Shown: positions 11,203 through 23,102 of the stretch, piece by piece
Position numbering within the stretch: the stretch's first letter is position 1
How the letters are laid out: each line of letters begins with the position of its first letter
DNA from: Heterobasidion occidentale
Lineage: Eukaryota; Basidiomycota; Agaricomycetes; Russulales; Bondarzewiaceae
Direction: 5' to 3'
Assembly (NCBI GenBank): GCA_039111635.1
Contig: JBCAQO010000008.1
Location: forward strand, 248,001-312,000
Length of the DNA: 64,000 nt
Notes under the pieces: model-generated
What the model saw: only the letters and a program-made list of their open reading frames with translations
What the model was told of the DNA's origin: nothing
Databases searched by the model: none
Program-made: the position numbers and the translations under genes

Positions 11203-13884
11203 TTAAAACTCGGAGACTAGATTCCCCTCGGGACCAAAGATAGACGGGCTGAGGCCCAAGGCTCTCCAAAACGAGTCATCCAGGGGGATCATCGAATTTT
11301 GACCATCTTCGTGCGCTTCCCAGCTGTCTTGATCGTCTACAAACGCCAACGGACCCGGCGTGCCAAAAATGGACCGATGTGGCTCACCCGCGCTAGACCG
11401 AATATATCCCTCCTTGATCACAATTGCAAGTCGATACTGCAAATATGAGCACGAGGATCTTCAGAAGCCAGTAGATTCGACCGATAAAGGCGACAACACA
11501 CCTTGGCTGCCGCGGCCCACCATGTCCTACCTAATCTCCGCAGAAGCTCGATGATGGAGTCGTACCGTGTGGCGGCCTGTCTAGCAACCTCCAAATCGGG
11601 CGCTCCAAAGTCCTGGTAGCTGATCAATAGAGCAGAGACAGCCGTGTAGACGCTAAATGGCCAGGAGTATCGCAGCGCGTCGATCTCGCCAAGAGAAGTG
11701 AGCAGGGTAACGGCGTCATTGGCTGCACGTCTACATGCCTCACGACTGGACTGTCCCATGGGATTGGTCATCGACGAGAGGTCAGATAGCCCAGCCGACT
11801 GGACAGGAGTAGGAAGCGGAATATATGGGCGATTCAGGAGGATGACCGCGGCGAGGTAGTGGAGGTGAAGATAAGCTGCATACATACAACGTCAATGTTT
11901 GATGTCTAGACAGCGGACGAAACCTACCTGCCCAAATATGCGAAAGCGGAGCATTGCCGAAGAGCTGAGATGGAAGATGCACTTCGTCTTGTAGATGGGA
12001 AGGAAAGTTAGCAAGTTCGATCTCAAGGCGTAGTCGGTTCTCCATGCGCTTTGCATGTCCAGCCGAGTCGAGAACGATGCTATCACTAGAACTTCGTCCA
12101 CGTTCCTCTGATTCAGGCTCATAATGAGTTCTGAGGATGCGACATAACAAGGCAGCCAAGTGAACATTGGCGGTAGAAACTGCATGGACAAGCGGCTCCT
12201 CGAACTCAAAGTCTGCAGCAGTTGGTGGTTCTAAAAGAGAGGCATCATGGTCGCCGCTAGAGAACGACAAGCTTTAGCAATGGTGGTGCTAGTTCGTGGA
12301 ATGATACTAACATAATCGTGCTGACTCCCTCTGTGACTGCTGTGAATCGGTCGATAGCAACGGCGCTATGCCATATACGCCTAAGAAGGGCCAGTTGGCG
12401 AGGTGAACTCGATGGGCTCGGTTTGGCAAGAAATGGCTGTCCTTTGAGCTTTCGAGTTGTTGCTGGCCGATGACAACCCATACACTGTGCAAGCCTGACA
12501 GCAGTGCCGAGGTGACTCAATGCAGTGTTACTTCCATCGAGGCCTTCCCAGTGTAAACCTGCAGAACTGTACTCAGCCATATACGCACCTTCAAAGTTTT
12601 CGACGTACTCATCATCAAACCAGCTTGAATCATTGATAAAGGTTCAAAGTTGAGATCAGCCAGAAAAAGTGCTCTCGCTTTGGAATATAGTTGGTCGCAG
12701 CAATACCTGGTGCCCGCGGCCGTTCCGAGAACGTACGAGTTCTTTGAAAAGCGTGCACCCATGAGCAATACGGCGCGGATGAGAACGAGAGGGGAGCTCT
12801 TGTGTATCTCGGCTCCGCATGGACGCCTCAAACTCTGGGCGATCGAGTACTGGGTACAGTGGGTGAAACTGTTCAAAGAAGGTTGATATTACTGTGAGAT
12901 TCGTGGTTAGGTTATTTGATAGGAGATATAATAGAATGCAATGTCGTACGGGAGAAAATCACGTCGTCAGGTGGAAGGGTGAAGCAACCAATTTTGTCCA
13001 GATACCGAAGTTGGAACGGGTCATGACCAGCAGCAGCGAATGCCCCATACCAGTCAAGGGAGCAGAGAGCTTGCGTGGGATACTCTCGCTGGGGCCGAGG
13101 TGAGTTCTCAGGACGTCGAGGTGATAATGCCCGGTATCCCGCTGTTCTATCTACGATTTTCGCTTTATCTTGCTCTTGGAGAAGACATGACAGAGGATTT
13201 GTGTTTCCGATGAAGATAAAGGAAGATGGAGAAGACTTTGGGGCTGCAAGACGATTCAGAACGAAAGACTTCCTGAGGAGAATAATGATGACGCACTTGG
13301 CGCCGTCGAAGAGTATTCCAACATCCTCGATAATGTTGTGTCATCCACTGGCTCGTCCACCGTTGGAGTATCAGGGCTGGATGCCTGTCGCCTAGTGGAA
13401 GATGGGTGGCGAACATCTAGAGAGCCGTGATGTGCGGATGTTCCCGAATGGAGATCAAGCTCTTCGAAAGGAGGCAAGCTGGTCTGGGGAGAGGCAGACG
13501 GGAGGTATTGAAAGTGTGATGGGTTTGTGCATCGGTTGTGTAGATAGAAGACGGTGCTGAACCTGAAGCCGGCGGCTCTTTCAGGGTTGACCACGACACC
13601 GGATAGGCAGGTTGATCACTTTTCGTAGATTGCTCGTCCGTCGTGATTTGCTCGAAAGCACTGGAACATGAAACCGAAAGACATCAAGCGAAGCGGTGAG
13701 AGATAATAAGCAACTATACTGACATGCATTCAGCCCTTGCAGCCTGGCATTTCGAACAGGGTCTGCTTTGTCCTTCGAGATCGCATTTTATCTTCCGCTG
13801 GCGACAACGAGAGCACGCAAGCACTCTTCTGGCACGCTTGGTCGGTCGGTCAGCATGAGCTGCTGTGGCTAATGTGATAAACAT
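11203..13884 (-). CDS. Zn(II)2Cys6 fungal transcription factor
   Basis: Predicted binuclear zinc cluster activator of the Gal4 class. The six-cysteine cluster CSRCRQRKIKC...CSKCQAARAEC is in the first exon (13884 to about 13738). The start is uncertain: the in-frame ATG at 13884 (MFITLATAAHADRPTKR) is the best candidate, since the frame upstream of it lacks another ATG. Downstream exons contain a fungal transcription-factor middle homology region with LHWEGLDGSNTALSHLG, AVRLAQCMGCHR and a block resembling the RRLW signature (LRRIWHSAVAIDRF). The C-terminus reads ALGLSPSIFGPEGNLVSEF. It stands between the oxidoreductase and the sugar porter, making it a candidate local regulator of the sugar genes; that is inference. 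Confidence 0.82.
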
Positions 13885-14201
13885 GAAGATGGGTAACAAG
13901 GGTTCACCATCGCGCTCAGTGTAGAAAATGACCACTAAACGCCTGCCAGCCCTAGCGCTCGGTGACAGTAGTGTGACAGTCTGCCGAAGTTAGTGTATCA
14001 CGTTTGACGTAACTGTGACGTAACCTCCCCTGGAACTCCCCTGGACCGTTCCTGTCCAGGCACGCTAAGATGACTGAAACATCTGCCTCTGCTATTAGTG
14101 TGGACGCGCATCTCAAGGTAAATTTCATGAAAGTCGTTCATAACGTGCACTACTAATGATTAGAATAAAGTGGTCGTCGGCATTTCTCGGAGTCGCTCAA
14201 C

Positions 14202-16992
14202 TTAAACTGGAGACATAGACTCCATATGATCCACCTTTTCCTTCAACCCCTCGTCGCTGTGGCCTGGGGACACGCCTCGCGCGCGCTGGGTAAGCCCAAT
14301 CCGAGCCGATATTTCGTGCATACGCTCTATATCTTTGATACCTGTACGGGATTTGAAGACGATGTCCATCCTGTGAACAGGTAAGTCTCATATTCATCCC
14401 GAATGTCGCAACGACTTACTCTTCGAGAGACTTGCCGCGAGTTTCCGGCAGTAGGAATATGACCCACAATCCACCAAGAGCGAGCGTACAGATGAACACA
14501 ATGTACGTCTGTTGGATCAGCTGTTAGTGGGCTTATAGCCAGTCCGGCGCGCACACCGACGCACCTTGTAGCCAATTTTATCGAGCATGATGGGCACAGT
14601 GTAACTGGATGAAGTACTGTTAGCTTGCGACTTTGCCGACATACGATGATACTCACGAAACGATGAAATTATTCATCTGTGGAGCCCGATTCATGATATG
14701 GTTTTTGGAAAAAAAGAGTGTGGACAGGGCATACCCAGTTCGAGACGCAGAGAAGGCAACTCCAGGACCACGGGTGGATAGAGGAAAGAACTCGGAAATG
14801 ACACACCACGACCTGCAGCGACGCCATATAGTAAGCTCTCAGATAGAGCATCTAGGTGCTCGACCACTCACGTTGGACCCCTGGCAAGATAAAATCGTTT
14901 AGATCCCGTTTTTTTAGGAGAACAGCAGAACGGAGCACTCACCAGCTGAATCCGAAATGAGCTACCGCGAAACTGAACCGTCAGCAACCATGTGTTTATG
15001 CGCGGTATCTGAGTCCTCACCGACGTAGATCCATATGCAAACCACCTACAGAAAACGATAATGAGCGATCAATGTTATATGACAACGGTGAGAGGGATTT
15101 ACAGTGAACCAGCTGACGCCTTGGTGGCTAGCCCAGTCATCCCCGAACGAGGCAGAAAGTGCGGCCACTAATATCAGCATCAACATCATGCCCACAGTAC
15201 CGACGAGCATGAGGGTTCGGCGCCCGAACTTGTCGATGTACTGTAATGCTGGAATCGTAGCGAGTACATTGATCACTTTTCGAACGCTCTTCAGCAAAAC
15301 TTATCAACGTAGCAGTAGCGACGAATCGGTTACCTCCTACAACGCCGGATGCAAGAAGTGAAGTTGTATTCCCTGTAAGACCACTAGGCAACGGACCACA
15401 GTCAACGATTTTGTAAAGTAGAACATCACAGTACAACTTACATGCTTTTGAAAATCGTTGGTGCATAGCTAATGGGAGTCGATCATGAGTAAGAAGCAGA
15501 TAAATCACACAAGTGACACGAACTTGACGATGGCATCGATTCCTGTCCATTGCTGGAAGAACATAACGAGGCCTCCCGTGGCGGTCCGTTTGAAAGAATC
15601 CCACGATGAAAACAAAGTCATGATCTCGAGCATTTCGATCTGCACGTCCTGGAGCCAAGTTCTATTGACGAGATTGGGATAACGTTCAGCGATGACTTCT
15701 TTGTCTGCGGGGCCTGGTCAATACCAGCAAGAAGGGCAAAAATCGTAGCAACGAACCAAAAATGGCTTCTGCCTTGATCTCCAAGAATTCCAGATTAGTG
15801 AGTCTGGATGGAAGGATCAATTTTGCGGTGGGGGTGATATAGATAGCAAAAGCCGGAAACGTACTCATCGTCTGTGTTTCGTTTCCGAATATATGCCAAC
15901 ACTTCCAAGGCCTTCTGATCCTGTCCAATGTTTACTAGATGGCGTGGTGATTCGGGCAAAATCCAGATTCCAAACATGAGTAGTAGAGCCGGGACGCATT
16001 GAAGAGCAAGAGGCTGGAATGCGATCAGTGACCAGGCAGACTGATGCATGCATACATTCACGTACTATCCGCCAAGATACAGAGCTTATGTCGCTGATAT
16101 AGTTCGTACCATACCTAACGAAAAAAATAGGACCGAGAGGCGGAGGAGCGAAGAGACAACGTACCCGATCCAGTACGAAAACATGATTCCCACTAAAATT
16201 GTGTCAGACTACAAGGTCAAGGTGCACACATGATGAAAATACGTACAAGTCACCGCTAACTGAAACAGGCCAACAACGGTTCCCCGAATCTCGGGAGGAG
16301 CAAGCTACATAAAACGATTATTGAAAATGCTTCTCCTAGAGACCATGGTCTCAGCAAACCTCAGACTCGAACGTAGGGACGGCCGTAGACATCATTCCCA
16401 CCGCCATACCTAAGATTTGGACTCAGACGGAGCGCATGAAACCAGTCAATTTGAGCAGCCATACCGATGAAGAACCGCCCGGCAAATATGTACGAGGGTG
16501 CCATCGCCGCAGTGGTCAAGATGGCTCCGAGCAAACAGACCGCAGATGCGCCACAAATGGCCCAGCGCCGTCCGGCTTTGCCGAGAACGTACCCATTGAT
16601 GAGGGCCCCTAGCCATCCTCCAAGAGGCAGCGTGCTGACAGTCCAACCTTTGTAACTTGCGTCATTGGCGATCCTGCTGAACCTGGGATCGTCGGTGAAA
16701 GAGGGCATCACGAGCACCTGCGCATCTGTACAACGTCACAGGTGGGCTCGCAACGAGCGAGCTTGGATCAACTTACAGGAACCTTGTCTGCGATCCGTCA
16801 GTACAATCAATGGAATCATGTGATGCAGGTTGAGCGAACTTACTCATATCCATAGTTCAAGCCCCCGAGTGCTGCAAGCGCAGCGATACCGAGCAATCGC
16901 GGGCTAGCGAAGAGCCCCCCTATGCCTGTTTTGCGGCGCGCTGTAAGTTGTTCACGTCGTGTAGCAAGAGCGGCGACTTCATCGGTGTTCAT
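14202..16992 (-). CDS. MFS sugar transporter (sugar porter family)
   Basis: Predicted 12-helix hexose/oligosaccharide permease of the plasma membrane. Signatures in order: FASPRLLGIAALAALGGLNYGYE in helix 1, GWLGALINGYVLGKAGRR (loop 2-3 GRR), PESPRHLVNIGQ (loop 6-7), FFQQWTGIDAI in helix 7, YIDKFGRRTLMLVG (second GRR) and LPETRGKSLEEMD after helix 12. The C-terminal tail ends with DHMESMSPV at 14202. The ATG at 16992 (MNTDEVAALATRRE) is the likely start; the frame upstream of it contains no other ATG before losing coding character. There are about ten small introns. It is divergent from the polyol dehydrogenase gene, with 601 bp between the starts, suggesting a shared promoter region. Confidence 0.86.
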
Positions 16993-17593
16993 GTCGAAGT
17001 TGTGGTGCAAGGCGAAGAAGCTCAAAGTCTGGCATTTTGCTTAAATGCGGGGACAATGACATCGATGCGGGGGTGAATTCCAATTGAACGCTAGAAGGCC
17101 AAGGTATCGCGATCAGGGCAAACGGAGAAGCAGACGGGCATGCCAAAATAGGGCTGCCGCATCCGAGGCATAGTGGGGCATATAACGGTTTGCCGCGGCC
17201 GTCCACTGGAGTTCCACTGGTGGCAGAGGTCATATGGGCCAGTAAATGGAAGCAGCTGATGTGCAATTTACGCCTCAATGTATGTCACCCGACTAGGAGC
17301 TGCAGTTCGGTCCGAGTATCAATGTCAGTTGAAAATTTGCGCAAGTTCGCAAAACGTACATGTTGTCCACGGGGTTGGCTGGGTTTGGTGCCCCGTTGAA
17401 GCTCGTTGATCGCGATGTTCCATCTCGATCGTGGGGTAGACGGCCGGAGCCGAGGACGGAGGCTACAGAAAAGGAGATAGTTAACTCCGTGGCTTCTTGG
17501 CTTCTCTCTCTGGTACATGCGATCCCACAATAAAATCCTCTCGCTGCTCTCCATTGACCAGAACCTACCATCGACCAGAACGACGTCAATATA

Positions 17594-18912
17594 ATGAGTG
17601 CCCCACCAGCTCTTAGTATGCGCTTTCCTCGTACCTTTCCTGACAACGAACGTGATGACATATCGACCACTTAGACACCTCAAATCCGGCTGTTTTCACT
17701 AACAAGGCTCATGACCTGTACGTTGAAGAAGCACCGTATCCAACATGTAGCGATGACCAGTGGTGAGTATTATTCGTAGAATGTAGCCATTATCTGGATT
17801 TGAACGCTGTCCGCCAGCATCGTGCGCATTCGTTCGACAGGTATCTGCGGCTCGGACATCAAATTCTGGCGCGCAGGACACGTCGGTTCCATCGTCGTCG
17901 AAGAGCCTCTCGGTCTTGGGCACGAGTCCTCAGGCGAAATCGTCGAGATCGGAAAGGATGTGACAAAATTGAAAGTCGGAGATCGCGTCGCCATCGAGTG
18001 AGTGTCGGAGCTCACCCTACCCCACAGAGGGTTCAAGCTGAACAAGAATCGACAACTAGGACTACGATCCCGTGCGGGACGTGCAAACACTGCCTGATCG
18101 GACGATACAATCTCTGCCCAACCGCCACGTCCATCGGGGCGCCTGGGACGCTAGGTTGTTTACGGCGGTACATCGCGCACCGGGCGGCCTGGCTACATCT
18201 GATGCCTCCTGATATGAGCTTTGCCACGGGCGCCATCCTCGAACCGCTCTCCGTTGCGCTTGCAGGCATCCGCCGCGCCGACCTCCGTCTCGGACAGCCT
18301 GCCTTGATCGCCGGTACGGGCGCCGTTGGCCTACTCGCGGTCGCACTCGCCAATGCAGCGGGCGCGACGCCCATCATTGCCACGGATATCTCGCAACCTC
18401 GGCTAGAACTCGCGAAGAAGTTGGGTGCAAAGTACGTTGTCAATGTCGGCGACAAGAGCCCAGCAGAAGTTGCGAAGGAGATTGTGAGCCTCACTGGCGA
18501 TGCAGACAGACCAGAGGTCGCTATCGAGTGCTCTGGCATCGAGTCGTCTATTCAAACGGCGATGCTGGTCAGTCAGATCCTGCATCCATCTGTCCCTTCG
18601 ACTAAATGGAAGCCATTCTCAAGGCGGTAGATGCAGGTGGGGTCGTCCTTCAAATAGGTGTATGTGGAAAGGAGCACGTCGCGGTTCCCTTCGGCGCCGT
18701 CATGGACCGCGAGGTAGATGATCTGTTCTCTATCGCATTGTCGTCAGAGCTGACGGGGTCTCCTGAAGATTGATCTCCGTTACCTCTTCCGTTACAAGTC
18801 GACGTGGCCGGCCGCGATCCGCCTCGCCTCCACCGGCAAGCTGAACCTTGAGGCACTCATTAGCCACTCATTCAGCCTCGACGACTGCCTCAAAGCATTT
18901 GAGACCGTCTTA
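17594..18912 (+). CDS. Zinc-dependent polyol dehydrogenase (L-arabinitol/xylitol dehydrogenase-like), 3' end lost in gap
   Basis: Medium-chain dehydrogenase that would oxidise a sugar alcohol to a ketose with NAD+. Exon 1 (17594-17615) encodes MSAPPAL and is spliced to 17675, giving TSNPAVFTNKAHDLYVEEAP. The catalytic zinc region is STGICGSDIKFW and GLGHESSGE. The four structural-zinc cysteines are in IPCGTCKHCLIGRYNLCP. The Rossmann motif is IAGTGAVGLLAVALANAAGA. The end reads EIDLRYLFRYKSTWPAAIRL and SFSLDDCLKAFETVL, after which the sequence enters a run of N. About 10-20 residues are probably missing. Short introns separate exons near 17755, 17999, 18569 and 18715. Whether it prefers arabinitol, xylitol or sorbitol cannot be read from these motifs. 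Confidence 0.85.
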
Positions 18913-19012
18913 NNNNNNNNNNNNNNNNNNNNNNNNNNNNNNNNNNNNNNNNNNNNNNNNNNNNNNNNNNNNNNNNNNNNNNNNNNNNNNNNNNNNNNNN
19001 NNNNNNNNNNNN
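18913..19012. other. Assembly gap (100 N)
   Basis: Exactly 100 N, the usual placeholder for a gap of unknown size. It interrupts the last exon of the polyol dehydrogenase, so continuity between the two sides is only assumed by the assembly. Confidence 0.99.
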
Positions 19013-19057
19013 GGGCAGGGCAGGGCAGGGCAGGGCAGGGCAGGGCAGGGGCAGGGC
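19013..19057. repeat. GGGCA pentanucleotide microsatellite at gap edge
   Basis: About eight copies of the GGGCA unit abut the gap. A longer array probably caused the assembly break. Confidence 0.9.
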
Positions 19058-22000
19058 GCGCGAGAAGAGCACCGGAGGACGGTGGAGCGGGCGCATAAAC
19101 GGCGCGGGGCCTCGCGGTGTGGAGCGGGGGACCCTGGTGTGTGCGTGCATCGACGCGCATCGACGCGCGCAGGCGACGGTAACGCAACGGCGTGCTGAGC
19201 CCTCGAACGTGAGCTCGGACTCGGACTCGGACTCGAAGTGAACCTTGCTCGCTGCCTTCGCGCCTTCGCGCTTCGCCTCGGCCAAGCAAGCGGCACCAGC
19301 AGCAGGATGCTGAACTCCGAACTCCGAGCACCAGCACCGAGCGCTGAGCAGCGCGCAAGGGCGGCCGATCCGAGGCGCGTGGAGTAGGATGTCGTACGGG
19401 CAACATGGAGAGGCGCGTCGCGTCGCGGCGAGCGTGGCAAGTGCGTATCTGCTGGGCCTCCGGGCCCCGGGGATCGACGACGAGAAGGGCTTCTCGCCGG
19501 GGACCTAATGCGTTCCTGCATGCAGATGAGGTGCCAGGCTTCGAGCGTGCAGCGTACGCGATCGGGATAGATAGATAACCTCGCGCGCTTCGCTTCGGGC
19601 GTCGCCTTCTGCCCTTCTGCTGCCTTCTGTCCTTCGACCGCGGGCCCGCCTGAGCGACGGTCGAACCTGCGCGCGGTCACGGGTCGGGTCGGATCGAAAG
19701 CGGGAGTACGAGTCGAGTCGGATCGCGATGCAATGCAGCGAGGGGCTTGCTGCAATCTGGAGACCCGCGGAAGTGAAGCCCCTCGACGCGCGCGCGATGA
19801 CGGCCCAGGAGGGGGTGCAGATCGCGGCTCCATGGGTCCCTGAGTCCGTTTGCGATCGTGGGCCACGAGCCGTGTGGCACAGCACAGCACAGCATGATCG
19901 TCTGGGGCGATGACCCGCTGGGCGTCAGCCTGTGCGCGGGCAGGTTAGGAGCCCACAGGGGGCGCCGGGGATGACTAACGCGAGGGCGGGAGCGCGTGGA
20001 GTGGGTAAGGGCGCGATGATGACGACGATGGGACCCTGTGGCGAGGCAGGACTCGTGGATCGGGGACGGAATCAGTTATGACGGATGTCGTTTCGAGTGG
20101 TTGATGGAGAGGCTTGCAGGCGGATGTGGGTGTAGAATCGGTCGCGCCCCTATCGATTGAGTTGGATTTGGACCCGATAACGCGAGATCAGCGCACATGC
20201 GACGCCGAGAATCCTATTTTTACGGGTAGCGAGGGTGTACTCGGATAGGGGGTGGGGCGAGGCATGATCGCATCGTTCCAGTAACGGCACCACGAAAGTC
20301 GGCGCGTGCGGGAAGAGTAGACGCGAGATGAATCTGAACGCATCGTGTCTCCGTACGTAGACAGAGGCGTGTTCGAGAGGAAGACCGCCTCGGAGTGAGG
20401 AAAGTGCAAATACAGGGCCACAATGGCGCCTCGAGGCTCGGTACGTATCCAGGTGCGTGAACACGTGCGCGCATACGGGGAGGTGGGGGCAATAGAATCG
20501 GTTCGGACGTAAACGCGCTCGCGATGTGTCGAGAAGGCGGACGGAGCGTGTGGTCGAGTCGGGCGAATCGGTCTCGTAAGGGTGAGAACGTGAGGCTTGC
20601 GGAGAGGCGGTGGGTCCGACGGAAAATGGAGGCCTGACGCGTAGGCGTGCGGCGTGATTCCCATGTGGATCCCCGTGGACTGTCCACGGGTGCTACGACG
20701 GACACATAAGCATTTCAAGTCCGCATGAGCACTTACCTAGCTCGTCCGGCTTTCGCTGCAGTAACGCACATGACCACCATGTGGACGCTCACCGTGGAGC
20801 CATGCGGGGATATCGGAACGGACGTTGCACACCGTTGACGGACAACTCTGCCGACGAGCATGGATCAACGGCTGAAACAGAGCGCAGCGCGATTTAGTGG
20901 GACGGTATGCGAGCATCATGGATCATAGAAGTTCCAAGGCAGGCGTAGGACGGGCGTGCAGGCACTCCGTAGACGCCCGGGCCCCGGAGGATCTACGTAC
21001 GCGTGGGCGCGGAGGTGACCATTCGGGATGCCCGATGCGGAAGGCGGGACGGAACAGGACAGATGCGTGTGATTGGCAGGCGGACAGGCAGCGTTCGCAG
21101 ACATTTCAAGTGATCCGATCATCGAGAAAGGTGTGTGATTATCTGGAGAGATCAGAAAGTTTGGTCTTCTCGAGTTAGTGGTGGTGCGGCTGAGGGAAAT
21201 TCCGATCACCTGCTTACAATAGTCGTTGTCAATAGAGCTCAACGAAACATAAGGGAAAAAGTCAAGTCGTTAACAAGCAACACCAGCAGGCCAAAAAGTC
21301 AACGAGTGTCTAGTGGCAATCAGCAGTGGCCAAAGGCTGATCGAGCAGGTAATCGTCATTCACTTACCGGATACGCAGAGGGTGCTCAAGCTTCTGAATC
21401 ATGAGAATCCTGCCATTTCTCTCTGATCAGATGCGGTGATGCAGAACAGATATTAAGATGCAAAGGGTGCATGGGGTACGAGTCGACGGAGCATCTGGCA
21501 TTTCGTGCGGAGTAAGAATGTGTGAGTACGGGTGTCTGTGGAAAGGCAGATACTAGGAGTCTGCGTGTGATGGAGAAGCGCTAAAGAAAGACAAGATCAG
21601 AAACTCTGCGCGAGCAGAGCGCCTCAGGTGAATGAGATGGCCGAAGGGAGTATCAATGACGCCGGACTCGTCGTTCCAGCTCGTCAGAGGCCTAGGCAAG
21701 CGCTCAGAAGTTACGGCGAGAAGGGTACCGTGGCCAACTACGCAACCATCCGACGCCAGTTGGAGTCGCATGTCCCCCGGCCGCAGAGTCGACGCGAAAG
21801 CACGCGGTTCGAACGCATCGTCGCTGTTTATGCCCAATGTGTATCTATGCCGAGCTTGACCCTTAGACGCCGCCGGCGAGAACGGTGATGAAGAGAAAGG
21901 AAAGGAGCGCCGGAGGGTGAGAGCGAAGCTAGCATATTTTTGGAGGGGTGTTGTGTTGACGGCAGGAGGGGTGGGAGTTGGAAGACGTGAGCTGGAAAGA

Positions 22001-23102
22001 GACGACACCGCCTTCTCACATGCGGCGGAGGGTCAGACTTGATGGGGCGCGAGACTGTTGATGAAGGGTGGGTTGTAGAGCGTCTGAGTTTCCTAAGTTG
22101 ATGACTCCAAGAAAAGGGCACGGCCTACGCAGAATCCAGACCGTCGGGTGACGTTGGGCTAGAAAGTGAGCAGCCCTAAGACGACGGGCGAGAGCACCAT
22201 GAACAAGCAGTGCTCTCTCGGTGCAAAGAGTGGGGGGTTGGTCAAAGATGCTGCTGGCGAAAAAGAGCAGTTGATAAAGGCTGTAGAAAAAAAGTGATGA
22301 AAATTTTCAAGAACGTCACTTCGCCACTCGTTTAGCGCTTGAGAGAGGACTTCTCTTTTCGGTAGCATATTCTCACGCTCAACCCATGTCGTGGCAGTAA
22401 GTGGCACTGGGGACCACCTCGACCATCATGAAGGCTCAAAAAATTCCCTTCATAAACACCACATAAGTTTGTCTATAACGTCGACTTGAAAATACCAGAA
22501 TACTGAACTGTCGAGGACTCTGGAACAAGTCTTCCATCGGTTCTGAAGTTGGTGGGGCAAAAAGCCTAGCCGCGCGCGAGCTTGGTCTCATCCACATGCC
22601 TAGAGAATTACAAAACGCAGGTTATTGTATATGATCGTGTGCTCTAGATCTCATCTCCGAGTTCGAAATCTTTCGTGGCAGCACAGTGCCGAGTATGAAC
22701 GATCTATCCCCAGAACGTCAGGGTAGTCAGCATATGGTGAGTAAAGCGCATCCAACTGATTCGGGAAGTTACTCAACTCAAGTCCATCAGCTATGCAGAT
22801 GTTGTTGCTAACTTGGAAGCAGCGCTGGTGAGAACGAGAGATAACCTCACCAGTCACGACAAACAGACGGTGATTGAACGCGTCCATCCACGTGATGTGA
22901 GCCAGGATTGCATCGGGCCGGTAAACGGTCCAACAAGGACTCTCATTGGCCCGTTTGTCCTCACTTGTGTACGTCTTTGGAGTGATCTCATTATTTTTGG
23001 AGATGGTCAATTGTCGGGAATAAGCAAGCAATCCTTCTTGTCTCCCAGTCCACCACCCTCGTCTGTCCTTTCCCCTACCAGTACGACTTTGACGATAGAG
23101 GC
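19058..23102. other. Gene-poor stretch of 4 kb
   Basis: Neither strand yields a recognisable product. The open frames are GC-driven or lack consistent exons. A minus-strand frame at 21553-22008 (151 codons, Ser/Pro-rich start) and another at 22651-23208 look vaguely coding but I could not support them. The stretch may include the 5' leader of the transporter at 23103. Confidence 0.45.
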
